Origin: Rheinheimera sp. EpRS3
GTDB lineage: Bacteria; Pseudomonadota; Gammaproteobacteria; Enterobacterales; Alteromonadaceae
Direction: 5' to 3'
Assembly (NCBI RefSeq): GCF_001513785.1
Contig: NZ_LNQS01000009.1
Span: 496,001-560,000, forward strand
DNA length: 64,000 nucleotides
Shown here: positions 54,232 through 64,000 of the stretch, piece by piece
Layout of the letters: each line of letters begins with the position of its first letter
Numbering within the stretch: the first letter of the stretch is position 1
Position numbers and translations under genes: made by a program
The notes under the pieces: generated by a model
Seen by the model: only the letters and a program-made list of their open reading frames with translations
Database searches by the model: none
What the model was told of the DNA's origin: nothing

Positions 54232-54854
54232 TCGGTTGCAACCTCGGGTGTTAAAGTCAGTAAATAATTTACCAGCGCATTAAACTGCTGCTGCGATGAC
54301 ACCGCGCTTATATTTACCAGGTATTTGTCGTTAATAATAAAACTGGGCACTGAGCGCACTGCTGCTTGCTCAATGGCCTGGTCAAAATCTGCCACCATGA
54401 CAGTAACCGGCATACTATCGAAGTTAGCGTCAAACTGTCTGGCGGTTACTCCGGCTTTGCTGAACAGGGCTTGAAGCGCTGCTCTGTCTGCGGGTGGTTG
54501 GCGTTGCTGGTGAATTTGCGTAAACAGCAACGGGGTAAACTGCTCTTCAACATTAAGCGTTACCGCCATGGCATGGGCGCGTTGCACTGTTGGCGCCATT
54601 TTGCCGCCATGAAAAGACACCGGTACTTTTTGGACCTTGATACCTGCAGGCAAAGCCTGTTTTAGCTCTGCAACTATGGGTTCAAAGTTATAGCAAAACG
54701 GGCAGTAGTAAGAAAAAAACTCCACTACCTTGGTATTCGCACTTTGCGCTGTATTAAGCACCTGATAGTGCTCACCTTCGTTAAATTTGTCGCTGGCATT
54801 TGCAAAGCTGGCGCCCAGTAGCAGGGTAAAAGCAAAAAGGAGTTGTTTCATCAC
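54228..54854 (-). CDS. dsbA: Thiol:disulfide interchange protein DsbA
   Basis: 208 aa with a signal peptide (MMKQLLFAFTLLLGASFANA). Periplasmic oxidant of protein thiols. The active site is YYCPFCYNFEP, with Phe where E. coli DsbA has His, so its redox potential may differ. The cis-proline loop is SVPSFIIND. Coupled with a cytoplasmic FrnE-like gene. Confidence 0.87.
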   Translation of the reverse strand: MMKQLLFAFTLLLGASFANASDKFNEGEHYQVLNTAQSANTKVVEFFSYYCPFCYNFEPIVAELKQALPAGIKVQKVPVSFHGGKMAPTVQRAHAMAVTLNVEEQFTPLLFTQIHQQRQPPADRAALQALFSKAGVTARQFDANFDSMPVTVMVADFDQAIEQAAVRSVPSFIINDKYLVNISAVSSQQQFNALVNYLLTLTPEVATE

Positions 54855-54933
54855 ATATCCAAAACAGTCAATAATACTAAAACGCTATCACAGCACAGGC
54901 TGACAGCCAAGCCAGACTGCTACAAATACGCAG

Positions 54934-55821
54934 TTAATTAAGCTTAGCGGCAAGATAATCTACCAATACCCGTACCTTGGCAGATAAATGCCGGTTTTGC
55001 GGATATATCGCCCAGATACCATCATCTGGTTGGCGCAGCTCGTTTAGCACAGCCACCAGCTCACCGCTTTGTAATTTACTGCCAACGTAATAATCTGGTA
55101 GCTGCACCAGCCCGAGGCCTTTAAGTGCAGCGTCCATTAGTGCTACACCACTATTACAGACAATACGGCCCTGCGGTTTAAACTGCACTAATTTTCCCTG
55201 TTGCATAAAACGCCACTGTGCCACTGTGCCGGTTAAACACTGGTGCTGCGTAAGATCAGTCAGGTTTTGTGGCGTACCGTGCTTAGCTAAATAAGCCGGG
55301 GAAGCTACGACATACTGAGTACGGCTTGCCAGTTTGCGGGCTATCAGGCTGGAGCTTTCCAGCGTGCCTAGCCTGATGGCTAAATCAAAGCCACCCTGAA
55401 CTAAATCCAGCTTGTTATTGGTTAGTTGTAAATCCAGGTCGGTGTCGGGGTATTGCTGCATAAAATCATGCAGTAGCGGCGCTATACTGGTTTCGCCATA
55501 AAATACCGGCGCGGTCAGTTTAATCTGGCCGCGTGGCGTGGCTTTTAAGTTAGCCAAAGTGCGGTTAGCTTCTTCTAAACTGGCCACCAGATGCCGGCAG
55601 TGCTGTAAGTAAAGTAAGCCTTCTTCGGTTAAGCTGACGCTACGCGTACTGCGATACAGCAGTTTTATTGCCAGTGTGACCTCAAGTTCAGCAATATTAC
55701 GGCTTACCTGGGCTACTGAAATGCCCAGTTGCTTCGCGGCTTTGGTAAAGCTTTGCAGCTCTGCTACCGCTACAAATTCGCTGATGCCAATCCAATGTTT
55801 CACTAGAGCCTTCTTCTGCAT
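54934..55821 (-). CDS. LysR-type regulator, probable regulator of frmA
   Basis: 295 aa from ATG 55821 (a GTG at 55803, MKHWIGISEF, is also possible). The helix-turn-helix spans FTKAAKQLGISVAQVSRNIAELE; the effector domain includes LKATPRGQIKLTAPVFYGE. It is divergent from the glutathione-dependent formaldehyde dehydrogenase gene, a common arrangement, and probably binds the intergenic region with the 30-bp palindrome. The frame extends upstream into repeat family A, which is not coding. Confidence 0.85.
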   Translation of the reverse strand: MQKKALVKHWIGISEFVAVAELQSFTKAAKQLGISVAQVSRNIAELEVTLAIKLLYRSTRSVSLTEEGLLYLQHCRHLVASLEEANRTLANLKATPRGQIKLTAPVFYGETSIAPLLHDFMQQYPDTDLDLQLTNNKLDLVQGGFDLAIRLGTLESSSLIARKLASRTQYVVASPAYLAKHGTPQNLTDLTQHQCLTGTVAQWRFMQQGKLVQFKPQGRIVCNSGVALMDAALKGLGLVQLPDYYVGSKLQSGELVAVLNELRQPDDGIWAIYPQNRHLSAKVRVLVDYLAAKLN

Positions 55822-55849
55822 AAACTTCTGCGTAAAAAGGCTGCTTGCG

Positions 55850-55940
55850 TTACAACACCCGTCCTGGCTCGCCACAGCAACTCGCCCTACTGCCTGCGGC
55901 AGGGCTCAGACACTCTGTGGCGACCAAAACGGGGTTCTAA
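55850..55940 (-). repeat. Dispersed repeat family A, copy 2
   Basis: 91 bp, 88 of 91 positions identical to the copy at 57237-57327 but on the opposite strand. Contains the inner hairpin CCCTGCCGCAGGCAGTAGGG. Sits between the LysR start and the palindrome. Confidence 0.85.
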
Positions 55941-55955
55941 CCGCAGCCTGTCGTT

Positions 55956-55985
55956 AATCAGTTTTTCATATATGAAAAACTGATT
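55956..55985. promoter_or_regulatory. 30-bp perfect palindrome in the lysR-frmA intergenic region
   Basis: A perfect palindrome with no spacer: AATCAGTTTTTCATA followed by its exact reverse complement. It lies 134 bp before the LysR start and 104 bp before ATG of frmA. It is A+T-rich with T-runs in both directions and probably serves as operator for the divergent LysR protein, though a hairpin in RNA is possible. Confidence 0.6.
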
Positions 55986-56089
55986 TGCATTTTAGTGCTA
56001 TTCATACTGATATGGCAAAAATAAAAATCAGGTTACACTTGTAGCCAATGCTAGTATTGCCAGTGCAACTTACGTAAAAGGACAACTAA

Positions 56090-57208
<1,119 letters not shown>

Positions 57209-57236
57209 TATCAAGCAAATGTAATTGGTGGACGGA

Positions 57237-57327
57237 TTAGAACCCCGTTTTGGTCGCCACAGAGTGTTTGAGCCCTGCCGCAGGCAGTAGGGCGAGTTGC
57301 TGTGGCGAGCCAAGGCGGGTGTTGTAA
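57237..57327 (+). repeat. Dispersed repeat family A, copy 3
   Basis: 91 bp near-identical inverted copy of 55850-55940, lying in the 149-bp gap between frmA and fghA. Inner hairpins CGCCACAG/CTGTGGCG and CCCTGCCGCAGGCAGTAGGG. The two inverted copies enclose frmA. Confidence 0.85.
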
Positions 57328-57357
57328 TCTGTCCTTACTGAACACTATGGACAGACT

Positions 57358-58209
57358 ATGACAACTTCAGCATTAACCAAAGTCAGCGAACAGCTTTGCT
57401 TTGGTGGCAAACAAATCCGTTTTACTCATACATCCACTGTACTGAACTGCGATATGCAGTTCTCGGTGTTTTTACCGCCGCAGGCAGAAACACAGGCTGT
57501 ACCTGCGCTGTATTGGCTGTCGGGTTTAACCTGTACTGATGAAAACTTTTCTGCCAAAGCCGGTGCACAACGCGTTGCGGCTGAGCTTGGTATAGCACTG
57601 ATAATACCCGATACCAGCCCGCGCGGCGACGGCGTGCCGGATGATGCTGAAGGTGCCTACGATTTTGGCCTGGGCGCAGGCTTCTATGTTAACGCCAAGC
57701 GCGAGCCGTTCGCCAAGCACTACCGTATGTACGACTATATCGTCAGTGAATTACCACAAATGCTTGAAGCTGAATTGCCGTTATCGGCTAAACGCGCTAT
57801 CAGCGGCCATTCAATGGGTGGCCATGGTGCTTTAGTTATTGGCCTGCGTAACCCGCAACGTTATAGCAGTATGTCGGCATTTTCACCGATTTGTAATCCG
57901 GTGAATTGCCCCTGGGGTATTAAAGCTTTTAGCGGCTATTTGGGCGATGATAAAAGCCAATGGCAGCAATATGATGCATCTGTATTGTTAGCTGCAGCGC
58001 AAGATCCGTTACCGCTATTGGTTGATCAAGGCACAGCAGATAACTTTTACCCTGAGCAATTGTGCACTGAAAGCTTAATTGTTGCGGCTAAGCAAAGCGG
58101 TGCTAAAGCCGATATTCGTATGCAGGCAGGCTATGACCATAGCTACTATTTTATTGGTAGCTTTATTGAGCAGCATTTGCGGTTTCATGCAAAGTATCTG
58201 ATGGGTTGA
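57358..58209 (+). CDS. fghA: S-formylglutathione hydrolase
   Basis: 283 aa esterase D-family enzyme. Hydrolyses S-formylglutathione to formate and glutathione, the last step of formaldehyde detoxification. The nucleophile is in SGHSMGGHGALV, the oxyanion loop is PALYWLSGLTCTDENF, and late segments with DQGTADNFY and YDHSYYFI supply Asp and His. Downstream of frmA, separated by a repeat copy. Confidence 0.93.
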   Translation: MTTSALTKVSEQLCFGGKQIRFTHTSTVLNCDMQFSVFLPPQAETQAVPALYWLSGLTCTDENFSAKAGAQRVAAELGIALIIPDTSPRGDGVPDDAEGAYDFGLGAGFYVNAKREPFAKHYRMYDYIVSELPQMLEAELPLSAKRAISGHSMGGHGALVIGLRNPQRYSSMSAFSPICNPVNCPWGIKAFSGYLGDDKSQWQQYDASVLLAAAQDPLPLLVDQGTADNFYPEQLCTESLIVAAKQSGAKADIRMQAGYDHSYYFIGSFIEQHLRFHAKYLMG

Positions 58210-58256
58210 TAAAATTTGCCGCAATGCCTGATTGAGCCCGGCATAATACTTTTTAG

Positions 58257-58323
58257 CCGGAACCGTTGAGCGCCCGGACGGCGCGAATCGAGCCCCCACG
58301 GATGGGTTTACGGCGTGTTCCGG
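58257..58323 (-). repeat. Dispersed repeat family B, copy 3 (short)
   Basis: 67 bp with the family B ends AACCGTTGAG and GGATGGGTTTACGGCGTGTT. The terminal repeats are shorter (CCGGAAC and GTTCCGG). It lies in the 239-bp gap before the HIT gene. Confidence 0.7.
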
Positions 58324-58448
58324 TAAAAATGTATGGCGCCGTGCGATAAAGCCCGCGTTTGTGAGCTAATGCGTGTCATCAAAAGCTGGTTTTATGTCAT
58401 CAGATACTGGCATACTTGGTTAAATTGGCCCGCATAAAGGAGAGCTGC

Positions 58449-58862
58449 ATGAGCTACGATAACGACAATATTTTTGCCAAAATTCTGCGCGATGAAATCC
58501 CCAGCTTTAAAGTGTATGAAGATGACTACACCCTGGCTTTTATGGATATTATGCCGCAGGCCGACGGCCATACGCTGGTGATCCCGAAATTTCAGGCAGA
58601 GACGCTGTTAGATATTCCGGCGGACGAGCTTACCCACACCATGACCACAGTGCAAAAAGTGATGTCGGCGCTTAAATCTACGCTTGGTGTTGAAGGTGTC
58701 GTACTGCTGCAGTTAAATGGCACCGCTGCAGGGCAAACTGTGCCGCACCTGCATTTTCACTTAATTCCGGAGCATTTAACTAAATTATCCGGCCACGGTG
58801 CGGCAATGGGTGATATGGAAAAAATAAAAGCACTGGCAGAGAAAATCAGCGAAGCACTCTGA
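58449..58862 (+). CDS. HIT family protein
   Basis: 137 aa from ATG 58449 (ribosome site AAGGAGAG). NIFAKILRDEIPSFKVYEDD, DIMPQADGHTLVIPK and the HIT motif HLHFHLIPE are conserved. Hint-type nucleotide hydrolase or transferase acting on adenosine phosphoramidates. Confidence 0.9.
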   Translation: MSYDNDNIFAKILRDEIPSFKVYEDDYTLAFMDIMPQADGHTLVIPKFQAETLLDIPADELTHTMTTVQKVMSALKSTLGVEGVVLLQLNGTAAGQTVPHLHFHLIPEHLTKLSGHGAAMGDMEKIKALAEKISEAL

Positions 58863-58911
58863 TTTTCAGCAAAAACCGGATAGCTGTGAGGGCGGCGGTT
58901 TGCTGCCTTGG

Positions 58912-59301
58912 TTAAACATGCCGTTGCAATAAATCCCACTTATTGCCGTATAAGTCTTCAAACACCACTACGGTAGCATAAGCTTCCTGGCGTGGTGTTT
59001 CGTGAAATATCACACCAGCAGCCTGCATAGCATGGTAATCATGCCAGAAATCATCGGTTTGCAAAAACAGCCATACCCGGCCACCGGCCTGATCGCCCAC
59101 GGCTGACTGTTGTTTTTCGTTACTGGCTTTGGCCAGCAGCAAGGCTGTGCCGCTGTTGTTTTTCGGCGCAACCTGTACCCAGCGCTTGCCACCGCCGAGG
59201 TTGCTATCTTCCAGTAAATCAAAGCCCAATTTCTGGGTATAAAAGGCAATAGCCTCATCGTAGCCTGTTACCAGTAATGCTACATTTGCAATTGCTGCCA
59301 T
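58912..59301 (-). CDS. VOC family protein
   Basis: 129 aa. NVALLVTGYDEAIAFYTQKLGF, GGGKRWVQVAPK and VVFEDLYGNKWDLLQ are the glyoxalase/bleomycin-resistance fold. The usual first His is not present, so a classical glyoxalase role is doubtful. Confidence 0.85.
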   Translation of the reverse strand: MAAIANVALLVTGYDEAIAFYTQKLGFDLLEDSNLGGGKRWVQVAPKNNSGTALLLAKASNEKQQSAVGDQAGGRVWLFLQTDDFWHDYHAMQAAGVIFHETPRQEAYATVVVFEDLYGNKWDLLQRHV

Positions 59302-59465
59302 GCTTAAATCTCGTTACTGTCGGTTGCTATAAGGCAAGGATCCTGCCTGTTGGCTCCTGCTAAAACAAGCCGCAATAATAGATTTTAACTTGAGATCACG
59401 CTGGTTTGTGCTTAAGGTAGCGGCCAATATCTTTGCACTATGCACCGTAACAAGGTTTGCCGGTT

Positions 59466-61445
59466 ATGCGATTTACCTCTTCACTGCTTTTTTCTGCCAT
59501 GCTACTGGCCGGTTGCGCTTCAGCCCCGTCATCAGCACCAGAGCCTGGTTTAACCTTAAGCCTTATTCATATTAACGACACCCACTCGCAATTTGACGCC
59601 AGCCCGGCCAGTGTAAAAGACGTCAGTGGTGAACCGCTTTACACCTATATTGGTGGCCATCCGCGTTTGTTAACCAAGGCGCAGCAGTTACGCGCGCAAG
59701 CAGCACAAGAGGGGATACCGGCGCTGTTTTTGCACGGCGGTGATGCCTTTAAAGGCAGTGCTTATTTTGAGTTGTTCGAGCAGCGCATTAACATTGATGT
59801 ACTAAACCGGATGAACATCGACGCCATGGCACTGGGTAACCATGAGTTTGATATAGGTTTAACCAAGCTGGCCGATTTTGCTGATAAGGTTAATTTCCCT
59901 GTTCTGGCGGCCAATATAGATACCGCGGCTGAGCCGCTGCTGGCTAACAGCCAAAACCTGAAACCATACAGCTTATTTGTGCTTGATAACAACCAACTAA
60001 AGCCGCTGGCAAGCGTTAACGCAGCGGCAGGGCGGGCAGTGGTGGCGGTATTTGGTTTGGCGCTTGAAGATATGCGCGCTATAGTACCCGATACCGGCGC
60101 TGTGGTGTTTAACAATGAAATACAAAGCGCACAGCGCACCGTAGATACCTTAACGGCACAGGGCGTGCAACATATTATTGCGCTGACGCATTTAGGCCAC
60201 CAGCGCGACTTGGCCCTGGCCAGTGCCGTTAATGGTATAGATGCTATTGTCGGCGGCCATTCGCACAGTTTGCTGGGCGATTTTCGGCACTGGTATTTGG
60301 GCGCGCAGCGCCCATACGCTGAGATAGTGACTAACCCTGATGGCAAAGGCCAAACCTGCATAGTGCAGGCCGGGCAGTTTGCTCAGGCCGTAGGCCAGGC
60401 CAGGCTGAAGTTTAACCCGGCAGGTCAGTTGATAAGCTGCGCCGGGCAGAATACGTTACTGGCAAGCACGGATTATTTCAGCTCGGCACTGCGTGATAAA
60501 CCAAGCCGTATCAGCGCAGATAAGCAAACACAGACAGAGCGCTATATCGCCAGCCTGCCGCGAACGGCGATTGTGCAGGAAGATACTGCGCTGCGCACCT
60601 TGCTGGATAGCCAATACTTACCGGCCGTGCAGCAGGCCTATGGCGCAGTAATCAATACCACTGAAGCTGAAATACCTCATGTGCGTTTGCCTGGCTCTGC
60701 AGGTAGTGATAACCACGGTTCTGTGTTGGCTGGGTATATTGCGGATGGGATGCTGGCATATGTTAATCAGAATGCCGTACAAAGCCTGATCCAGCGCCCG
60801 GTACAACTGGCATTAATTGGCGCGGGCAATATTCGCGCGCCGCTATTAGCCGGCGAGGTACGTGAGGGCAATATCCGCTTAGAGGTGTTGCCCTTTGACA
60901 GCCCGCTTAGCGTGCTTAGCATCAGCGGTACGGATTTACGTGCCTTGCTAACCGATATTATCAGCCAGTCTGTTGTACCCGGCGCCCATACTGGCAAGTA
61001 TCCATATGTTGCGGGGATACGTTATGTGGCAAAACAAACCGGGCCTGATGCCGCAGAGCTAACCACACTGGATATAAGGCAGGAAAATGGCTGGCAAGCT
61101 GTCAGCGATCAGCAGCACTATACCTTGGTAACCACCAGTTATCTGGCCGATGGTAACGATGGCTGGCAACTGTTGCAACAATTGCAGGCAAAACAGAGCG
61201 ACCGGCAGGATATAATACTGCGCCACCAGCAGCCCCAGCTGTATCCGGTGGCAAGGGTTGAGGCAGTACAAGATAGCAGCGGGGCGCAGTCGTTTAGCGC
61301 CCGCTATCGCAATAGTGACGGGCTACCATGTAAAACCGAAGGGGTAGATTGCAAAGTTGCAGCACAGGCGTTTATAGATTATCTGAAAGCCAACCCGCAG
61401 TTATGGCAGCAAAAGCGCGAGCCAACGGTAACGTTGCAGCGATAA
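59466..61445 (+). CDS. 5'-nucleotidase/UshA-family lipoprotein
   Basis: 659 aa from ATG 59466 (a TTG three codons upstream is less likely). Lipoprotein signal with LLAGC. The metallophosphatase domain has IHINDTHSQFD, HGGDAFKGS, LGNHEFDIG, LTHLGHQRD and GGHSHSL, all five metal motifs. The C-terminal 5'-nucleotidase domain follows with NIRAPLLAGEVREG, LEVLPFDSPL and TTSYLADGNDGW. Periplasmic enzyme removing phosphate from nucleotides or splitting NAD or UDP-sugars. Confidence 0.88.
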   Translation: MRFTSSLLFSAMLLAGCASAPSSAPEPGLTLSLIHINDTHSQFDASPASVKDVSGEPLYTYIGGHPRLLTKAQQLRAQAAQEGIPALFLHGGDAFKGSAYFELFEQRINIDVLNRMNIDAMALGNHEFDIGLTKLADFADKVNFPVLAANIDTAAEPLLANSQNLKPYSLFVLDNNQLKPLASVNAAAGRAVVAVFGLALEDMRAIVPDTGAVVFNNEIQSAQRTVDTLTAQGVQHIIALTHLGHQRDLALASAVNGIDAIVGGHSHSLLGDFRHWYLGAQRPYAEIVTNPDGKGQTCIVQAGQFAQAVGQARLKFNPAGQLISCAGQNTLLASTDYFSSALRDKPSRISADKQTQTERYIASLPRTAIVQEDTALRTLLDSQYLPAVQQAYGAVINTTEAEIPHVRLPGSAGSDNHGSVLAGYIADGMLAYVNQNAVQSLIQRPVQLALIGAGNIRAPLLAGEVREGNIRLEVLPFDSPLSVLSISGTDLRALLTDIISQSVVPGAHTGKYPYVAGIRYVAKQTGPDAAELTTLDIRQENGWQAVSDQQHYTLVTTSYLADGNDGWQLLQQLQAKQSDRQDIILRHQQPQLYPVARVEAVQDSSGAQSFSARYRNSDGLPCKTEGVDCKVAAQAFIDYLKANPQLWQQKREPTVTLQR

Positions 61446-61454
61446 AGCGAATTC

Positions 61455-61478
61455 GGGGCAGCTTTGCTGCCCTGATTT
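61455..61478. terminator. Bidirectional terminator candidate
   Basis: A 7-bp stem GGGCAGC/GCTGCCC with a TTT loop lies in the 33-bp gap between convergent genes. TGATTTT follows on the plus strand; the minus-strand side lacks a T-run. Confidence 0.5.
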
Positions 61479-61907
61479 TCAGCGCTTAAATTTGGTCTCT
61501 AAAATAACCGACGAGTTAGTACGCTCTACACCGTCTAAATTACCGATATCATCCAGAATATGGCTTAGCTGCTCGGTGCTTTGTGCCTGCACTATGGCGA
61601 TAAGATCGTACTCGCCGCTGATGGCGTACAGTGCTGAAACCTGGGCAATTTGTTTAAGCTCAACATTGGTTTTGGCGGTAAGCTTTTGCCGTACTTTAAT
61701 GCTGACATGCGCCGACACCAGCGACGCCAGATAGTCCTCACCGTAATCTACCGAGTAGCCTTTAATTACACCGCTTTGCTCCAATTTGGCGATACGGGTT
61801 TGCACGGTAGAGCGGGATAAATCCAGCATGCGGGCTAAGTCAGATATACTGGCGCGGGCATTGTGCTTTAGTACGGCTAATAATTTTTCATCTTCCTTGC
61901 TTATCAT
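61479..61907 (-). CDS. Lrp/AsnC family transcriptional regulator
   Basis: 142 aa from ATG 61907 (MISKEDEKLLAVLKHNARAS); the open frame extends further but only this start fits the family. HTH is ISDLARMLDLSRSTVQTRIAKLE; the RAM domain has LYAISGEYDLIAIVQAQ for amino-acid binding. Divergent from the astC gene, so it probably controls that operon in response to an amino acid such as arginine. Confidence 0.88.
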   Translation of the reverse strand: MISKEDEKLLAVLKHNARASISDLARMLDLSRSTVQTRIAKLEQSGVIKGYSVDYGEDYLASLVSAHVSIKVRQKLTAKTNVELKQIAQVSALYAISGEYDLIAIVQAQSTEQLSHILDDIGNLDGVERTNSSVILETKFKR

Positions 61908-62003
61908 TTTGCTAACCTTTTCCGTTGAATTGCAATTTAAGCTTGTTAAATTGTCGATAATGGTACTGCAATGTGACAGTGGTGAGCAATATAATAGAGT
62001 TAA

Positions 62004-63278
<1,275 letters not shown>

Positions 63279-63282
63279 AACC

Positions 63283-64000
63283 ATGTTAGTGATCCGGCCG
63301 ATAACGGCAGCTGATTTTGCAGCGCTGAAAAACATCGCTATAGAATCCGGCGCCGGTTTTACCTCGTTGCCGGTAAACGATGCGCGGTTAAAGCAGAAAA
63401 TTGAACATGCCGAGCACAGCTTTGCGGCCGAGGTGAATACACCGGGCGATCAGGGTTATCTGTTTGTGCTGGAAGATACCCAAAGCGGTGAAATTGTTGG
63501 TACTACCGGCATAGAAGCTGCGGTGGGTACCAGCACGCCGCTGTATCACTTTCAGCAGAATACCGTTATTCACCACAGCGCTGAGTTAAATGTATTTAAC
63601 CAGTTAAAAACGCTGACACTGTGTAACGATTACACCGGCGCGTCAGAAATTTGCACGCTGTTTTTGCGTGAAAGCTACCGGCGCAACCATGCCGGGCGGT
63701 TTTTATCCAAAGTGCGGTTTTTGTTTATGGCCGAGTATCCACAGCGTTTTAGCGACAGAGTAATAGCTGAAATGCGTGGCGCAGCCGACACAGATGGCCA
63801 GCCACCATTTTGGCATTGGTTGCAAAAGCTGTTTTTAACCATTGATTTCCCCACGGCAGATCATTTAATTGGCGTGGGCAAAAAAGCCTTTATTGCTGAG
63901 CTGATGCCGCGCCATCCTATTTATGTTGGCTTACTGCCGCAGGCCGCGCAGGATGTTATCGGCCAGGTGCATCAAAATACCAAGCCAGCGCTTAACATGC
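63283..64000 (+). CDS. astA: Arginine N-succinyltransferase, 3' truncated
   Basis: 239 residues are visible before the window ends; the full family length is about 340. It transfers succinyl from succinyl-CoA to arginine, first step of the AST pathway. VIRPITAADFAALKNIAIESG, SLPVNDARL, QGYLFVLEDTQSGEIVGTTG, ELNVFNQLKTLTLCNDYTGA and AFIAELMPRHPIYVGLLP match AstA closely. ATG 63283 is 4 nt after the astC stop. The rest of the pathway should follow beyond the window. Confidence 0.93.
   Translation, partial: MLVIRPITAADFAALKNIAIESGAGFTSLPVNDARLKQKIEHAEHSFAAEVNTPGDQGYLFVLEDTQSGEIVGTTGIEAAVGTSTPLYHFQQNTVIHHSAELNVFNQLKTLTLCNDYTGASEICTLFLRESYRRNHAGRFLSKVRFLFMAEYPQRFSDRVIAEMRGAADTDGQPPFWHWLQKLFLTIDFPTADHLIGVGKKAFIAELMPRHPIYVGLLPQAAQDVIGQVHQNTKPALNM

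Overview
This 64 kb window looks like the chromosome of a free-living, aerobic, peptide- and amino-acid-using gammaproteobacterium. The gene content suggests the Rheinheimera/Alishewanella/Arsukibacterium group: a Tat-exported HiPIP, a rhombosortase, paralogous RluA enzymes, two secreted S9 peptidases, an exported gamma-glutamyltransferase and an AST arginine pathway. This placement is inference from protein resemblance; no rRNA or tRNA gene was seen to confirm it. Most of the window is ordinary, densely packed chromosome of about 50% G+C.

Layout. 1-2.3 kb: end of a persulfide dioxygenase-rhodanese gene and an ECF sigma/ChrR anti-sigma pair. 2.5-12.8 kb: azoreductase, a DPP IV-type peptidase, two RluA-type pseudouridine synthases, lactate permease, rhombosortase, gamma-glutamyltransferase and an enoyl-CoA hydratase. 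12.9-17.2 kb: cysK, a MoxR ATPase/VWA pair, and a BASS transporter broken by an extra copy of an 8-bp repeat. 17.2-21.2 kb: a signalling block (HDOD, EAL-HDOD, Cache-HAMP-GGDEF). 21.2-36.7 kb: an accessory stretch with many small genes (four GNATs plus a fifth at its start, VOC, CHAP, lipoproteins, hydrolases, a broken nuclease-fold gene). 36.7-41.8 kb: a CANT1-like apyrase, a PAP2 phosphatase, a compact J-domain operon of unknown role, and folM. 41.9-49.8 kb: HiPIP, sdaA, a Nudix hydrolase, pabB, class I fumarase and a second S9 peptidase. 50-64 kb: an EF-hand protein, a VapBC module, a thiolase, two DsbA-fold proteins, the glutathione-dependent formaldehyde pathway (LysR, frmA, fghA), a HIT protein, a 5'-nucleotidase lipoprotein, and an Lrp regulator divergent from astC-astA.

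The most distinctive feature is at about 22.83-25.85 kb. It is an A+T-rich array of five same-strand gene cassettes separated by attC recombination sites, with no integrase in the window: a CALIN-type integron array. One cassette encodes an AbiV-family (HEPN) abortive-infection protein. The others encode unrecognised proteins, one of them probably exported and one frameshifted. The last attC is cut off at the right border.

Two dispersed families of hairpin-forming repeats occupy the larger intergenic gaps. Family A (about 90 bp) has copies near 14.9, 55.9 and 57.3 kb; the last two are near-identical inverted copies flanking frmA. Family B (about 67-166 bp, with terminal inverted repeats and a variable core) has copies near 42.3, 44.0 and 58.3 kb. 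A perfect 30-bp palindrome lies between the LysR gene and frmA. No CRISPR array, prophage, insertion-sequence transposase or RNA gene was recognised.
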